A DNA stretch of 8,943 bases from an uncultured Ruminococcus sp. (GTDB lineage Bacteria; Bacillota_A; Clostridia; Oscillospirales; Ruminococcaceae). Below are positions 7,457 through 8,943 of this stretch, in pieces. Below the pieces are notes generated by a model. That model was not told the origin of the DNA. It worked only from the letters and a program-made list of their open reading frames with translations, and ran no database searches. Location of the stretch: assembly GCA_946629405.1 (NCBI GenBank), contig CAMOXW010000129.1:1-8943 (forward strand). Reading direction: 5' to 3'. Numbering within the stretch: the first letter of the stretch is position 1; every line of letters starts with the position of its first letter. The position numbers and the translations under genes are program-made.

Positions 7457-8775
7457 CTGACATAACCTCCGAGGGCAGCGGCGTATGCCGTATCGACGGA
7501 TTTGCGGTCTTCGTGCCCGATACCGCCGTCGGAGACGTTGTCGGGATAAGGATAGTCAAGGTGCTGAAAAGCTACGCTTACGGCATAGTTGAAAAGCTTC
7601 TGACGCCCTCTCCGGACCGCACTTCACCGGAATGTCCGCATTATAAGAAGTGCGGAGGCTGCATTTTCCAGCATATCTCATATGAGGCCGAATGCAGGAT
7701 AAAATCAGATATGGTCAGAAACGCAATTCAGCGCATAGGAGGGCTTACTGCGGAGCATTATGAGTTCATCCCGGCTGATACTCATTCGCGGTACAGGAAC
7801 AAGGCACAGTATCCGCTTGCCGTAAAGGACGGCATAGCTGTCTGCGGCTTTTATGCCCGGAGAAGCCACAGAGTAATACCCGTCAGGGACTGTCCTCTCC
7901 AGCCGGAGGTCTTTTCAGATATCGTCAGATGCTCTCTTTCCTATATAAACAGCCGGAAGCTTTCTGTCTATGACGAGAATACACATACCGGCATACTCAG
8001 ACATATATATATCCGTCAGGGGGCACATTCCGGTCAGATAATGGTCTGCTTTGTTGTACGCAAGGATTATTCGCGGCAGCTGAGTCAGCTTGCTCATATC
8101 CTTTGCAATGAGGTCGGGGGGATATGCAGTATTGTAATGAATATCAACCCGGATGACACTAATGTTATACTTGGAGGCAAGTGGGTGAATATTTACGGAG
8201 CGGACGAAATAACTGATACCATGTGCGGCAATAAGATACTTATTTCACCTCCGTCATTCTATCAGATAAATACGAAGCAGGCTGAAAGAGTCTACGCGAA
8301 GGCTCTCGAATATGCAGCCCCTCTCCCGACAGATATTCTTGCAGACCTTTACTGCGGAATGGGAACGATAGGACTTTCAATGGCTGACAAAGTCCGAGCT
8401 GTCGTTGGCGTTGAGATAGTACCTGAGGCAGTTGAAGACGCAAAAAGGAATGCTGAGGTAAATGAGAAACGCAATGCTGAATTTTACTGCGGAGATGCCG
8501 GAAAGGTCTTTGCAGCGCTGCGTTCAAGGGGCTGTTCCCCGGATATTATAGTGGTGGACCCGCCGAGGAAGGGCTGCTCCATTGAAACGCTTGATGTCAT
8601 TGTCGAAGCCGCTCCGAAGAAGATAGTTATGATATCGTGCAATCCTTCAACTGCTGCACGCGACTGCAAATGGCTCTCCGGAAACGGCTATAAGCTTGAA
8701 AAGATCTGCGGAGCTGATTTCTTCCCGAGAACGGCGCACGTCGAGTGCGTAGTTCTGCTGACAAGGAACAATTGA
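7420..8775 (+). CDS. rlmD: 23S rRNA (uracil-5-)-methyltransferase, RlmD/RlmCD (RumA/TrmA family)
   Basis: This enzyme methylates carbon 5 of uracil in 23S rRNA using S-adenosylmethionine. In Firmicutes a single RlmCD commonly modifies both U747 and U1939 (E. coli numbers), so dual specificity is likely but not proven. The 451 residues begin with a TRAM RNA-binding domain (about 1-60). The four cysteines for a [4Fe-4S] cluster follow, with CPHYKKCGGC giving Cys72, Cys78 and Cys81, and then Cys158. The methyltransferase domain has FYQIN (280-284), LYCGMGTIGLS (310-320), VVDPPRKG (378-385), the nucleophile Cys407 in ISCNPST, and the catalytic base Glu442 in HVECVVL. All catalytic residues are present. 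ATG at 7420 has GCGAGG (7407-7412) seven bases upstream, lying inside hemZ, so translation of the two is probably coupled. Confidence 0.94.
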   Translation: MLTKNQVCTAEITDITSEGSGVCRIDGFAVFVPDTAVGDVVGIRIVKVLKSYAYGIVEKLLTPSPDRTSPECPHYKKCGGCIFQHISYEAECRIKSDMVRNAIQRIGGLTAEHYEFIPADTHSRYRNKAQYPLAVKDGIAVCGFYARRSHRVIPVRDCPLQPEVFSDIVRCSLSYINSRKLSVYDENTHTGILRHIYIRQGAHSGQIMVCFVVRKDYSRQLSQLAHILCNEVGGICSIVMNINPDDTNVILGGKWVNIYGADEITDTMCGNKILISPPSFYQINTKQAERVYAKALEYAAPLPTDILADLYCGMGTIGLSMADKVRAVVGVEIVPEAVEDAKRNAEVNEKRNAEFYCGDAGKVFAALRSRGCSPDIIVVDPPRKGCSIETLDVIVEAAPKKIVMISCNPSTAARDCKWLSGNGYKLEKICGADFFPRTAHVECVVLLTRNN

Positions 8776-8808
8776 TAAAAGCCCGATTCTACGGCGGTTT
8801 TCGGCTAT
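8776..8808 (-). terminator. Weak candidate terminator hairpin after rlmD, better oriented for the minus strand
   Basis: AGCCCG (8780-8785) and CGGCT (8802-8806) form a short stem with one bulged base and a long loop. On the plus strand no T-run follows. On the minus strand the stem is followed by TTTTAT, so it would fit a gene arriving from the right better than the end of rlmD. The stem is short and the call is tentative. Confidence 0.3.
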
Positions 8809-8881
8809 ACAGTCAATCTGCGAAGTCAACCCTAACCAGCTGTTTACTGTATTTGGAAAAACATCTACGAACTAAAAACGC

Positions 8882-8929
8882 CTGACAACATTTCTGCACA
8901 CTGAGGTTTGTGCGTCAAAATGTTGTCGG
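8882..8929. repeat. Imperfect palindrome (two-part stem-loop)
   Basis: GACAACATTT (8884-8893) is exactly complementary to AAATGTTGTC (8918-8927), and one G-T pair and one C-G pair extend the stem outward. Inside it a second helix, GCACA (8896-8900) with TGTGC (8909-8913), closes an eight-base loop across an asymmetric internal loop. On the minus strand the outer arm is followed by AGGCG and then TTTTT, so it may act as a terminator for a converging gene. It could also be a dispersed intergenic repeat or an element end. The pairing is seen directly; the function is unknown. Confidence 0.7.
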
Positions 8930-8943
8930 TTGTTGGAGATACA

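Larger units (their letters stand above)
8776..8943. other. Right-hand non-coding tail
   Basis: No recognisable gene lies in these 168 bases on either strand. They hold a weak hairpin just after the rlmD stop, an AT-leaning stretch with no convincing promoter, and a strong imperfect palindrome near the right end. GGAG at 8935-8938, five bases from the window edge, could be the ribosome binding site of a gene starting just outside on the plus strand; this is speculation that the next few bases would settle. Confidence 0.6.

Noticed and set aside
8843..8871. Possible promoter TTTACT-17-TACGAA before the right edge
   Set aside because: The -10 hexamer matches only three of six positions and no gene is visible downstream within the window.
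1..8943. A novel defence, mobile or biosynthetic system
   Set aside because: All long genes are recognisable housekeeping families with intact motifs; no transposase, integrase, CRISPR repeats, toxin-antitoxin pair or unknown gene cluster is present.

Overview
The window looks like a chromosomal housekeeping segment of a Gram-positive anaerobe in the Clostridia. The evidence is a valS gene under T-box control, strong Shine-Dalgarno sequences before the start codons, a long bifunctional Rel protein, and the run recJ, rel, metallo-beta-lactamase hydrolase, hemZ that is familiar from Firmicutes. The roughly half-GC composition, frequent ATA and GGC codons and protein character resemble Ruminococcus or a close Oscillospiraceae relative. 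That genus guess is inference only.

Layout. Positions 1-393 (minus) are the 5' end of valS, cut by the window edge. Positions 394-777 (minus) hold its control region: a consensus promoter, a T-box leader with a GUA (valine) specifier codon, an antiterminator and an intrinsic terminator. After a short gap, a second near-consensus promoter (896-924) fires the other way. It drives a tight plus-strand cluster: recJ (958-2982), bifunctional rel/spoT (3014-5311), a glyoxalase-II-like metallo-hydrolase (5322-5951), a HemZ-type radical SAM protein (5969-7456) and an RlmD/RlmCD-type rRNA uracil methyltransferase (7420-8775). Gaps are 31, 10 and 17 bases, then a 37-base overlap, so the five genes are probably one transcript. 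The last 168 bases (8776-8943) hold no gene that I can recognise, but contain a clear imperfect palindrome and a weaker hairpin.

The genes link translation and its quality and stress control: charging of tRNAVal sensed by the T-box, (p)ppGpp made and degraded by Rel when uncharged tRNA stalls ribosomes, and 23S rRNA modification by RlmD. RecJ supplies DNA repair, and the hydrolase and HemZ are accessory metabolic enzymes. I see no mobile element, CRISPR array, tRNA, rRNA or defence system, and I do not think the window holds an undescribed system. The parts most worth a second look are the T-box details, the identity of the HemZ-like protein's substrate, and the palindrome in the right-hand tail.
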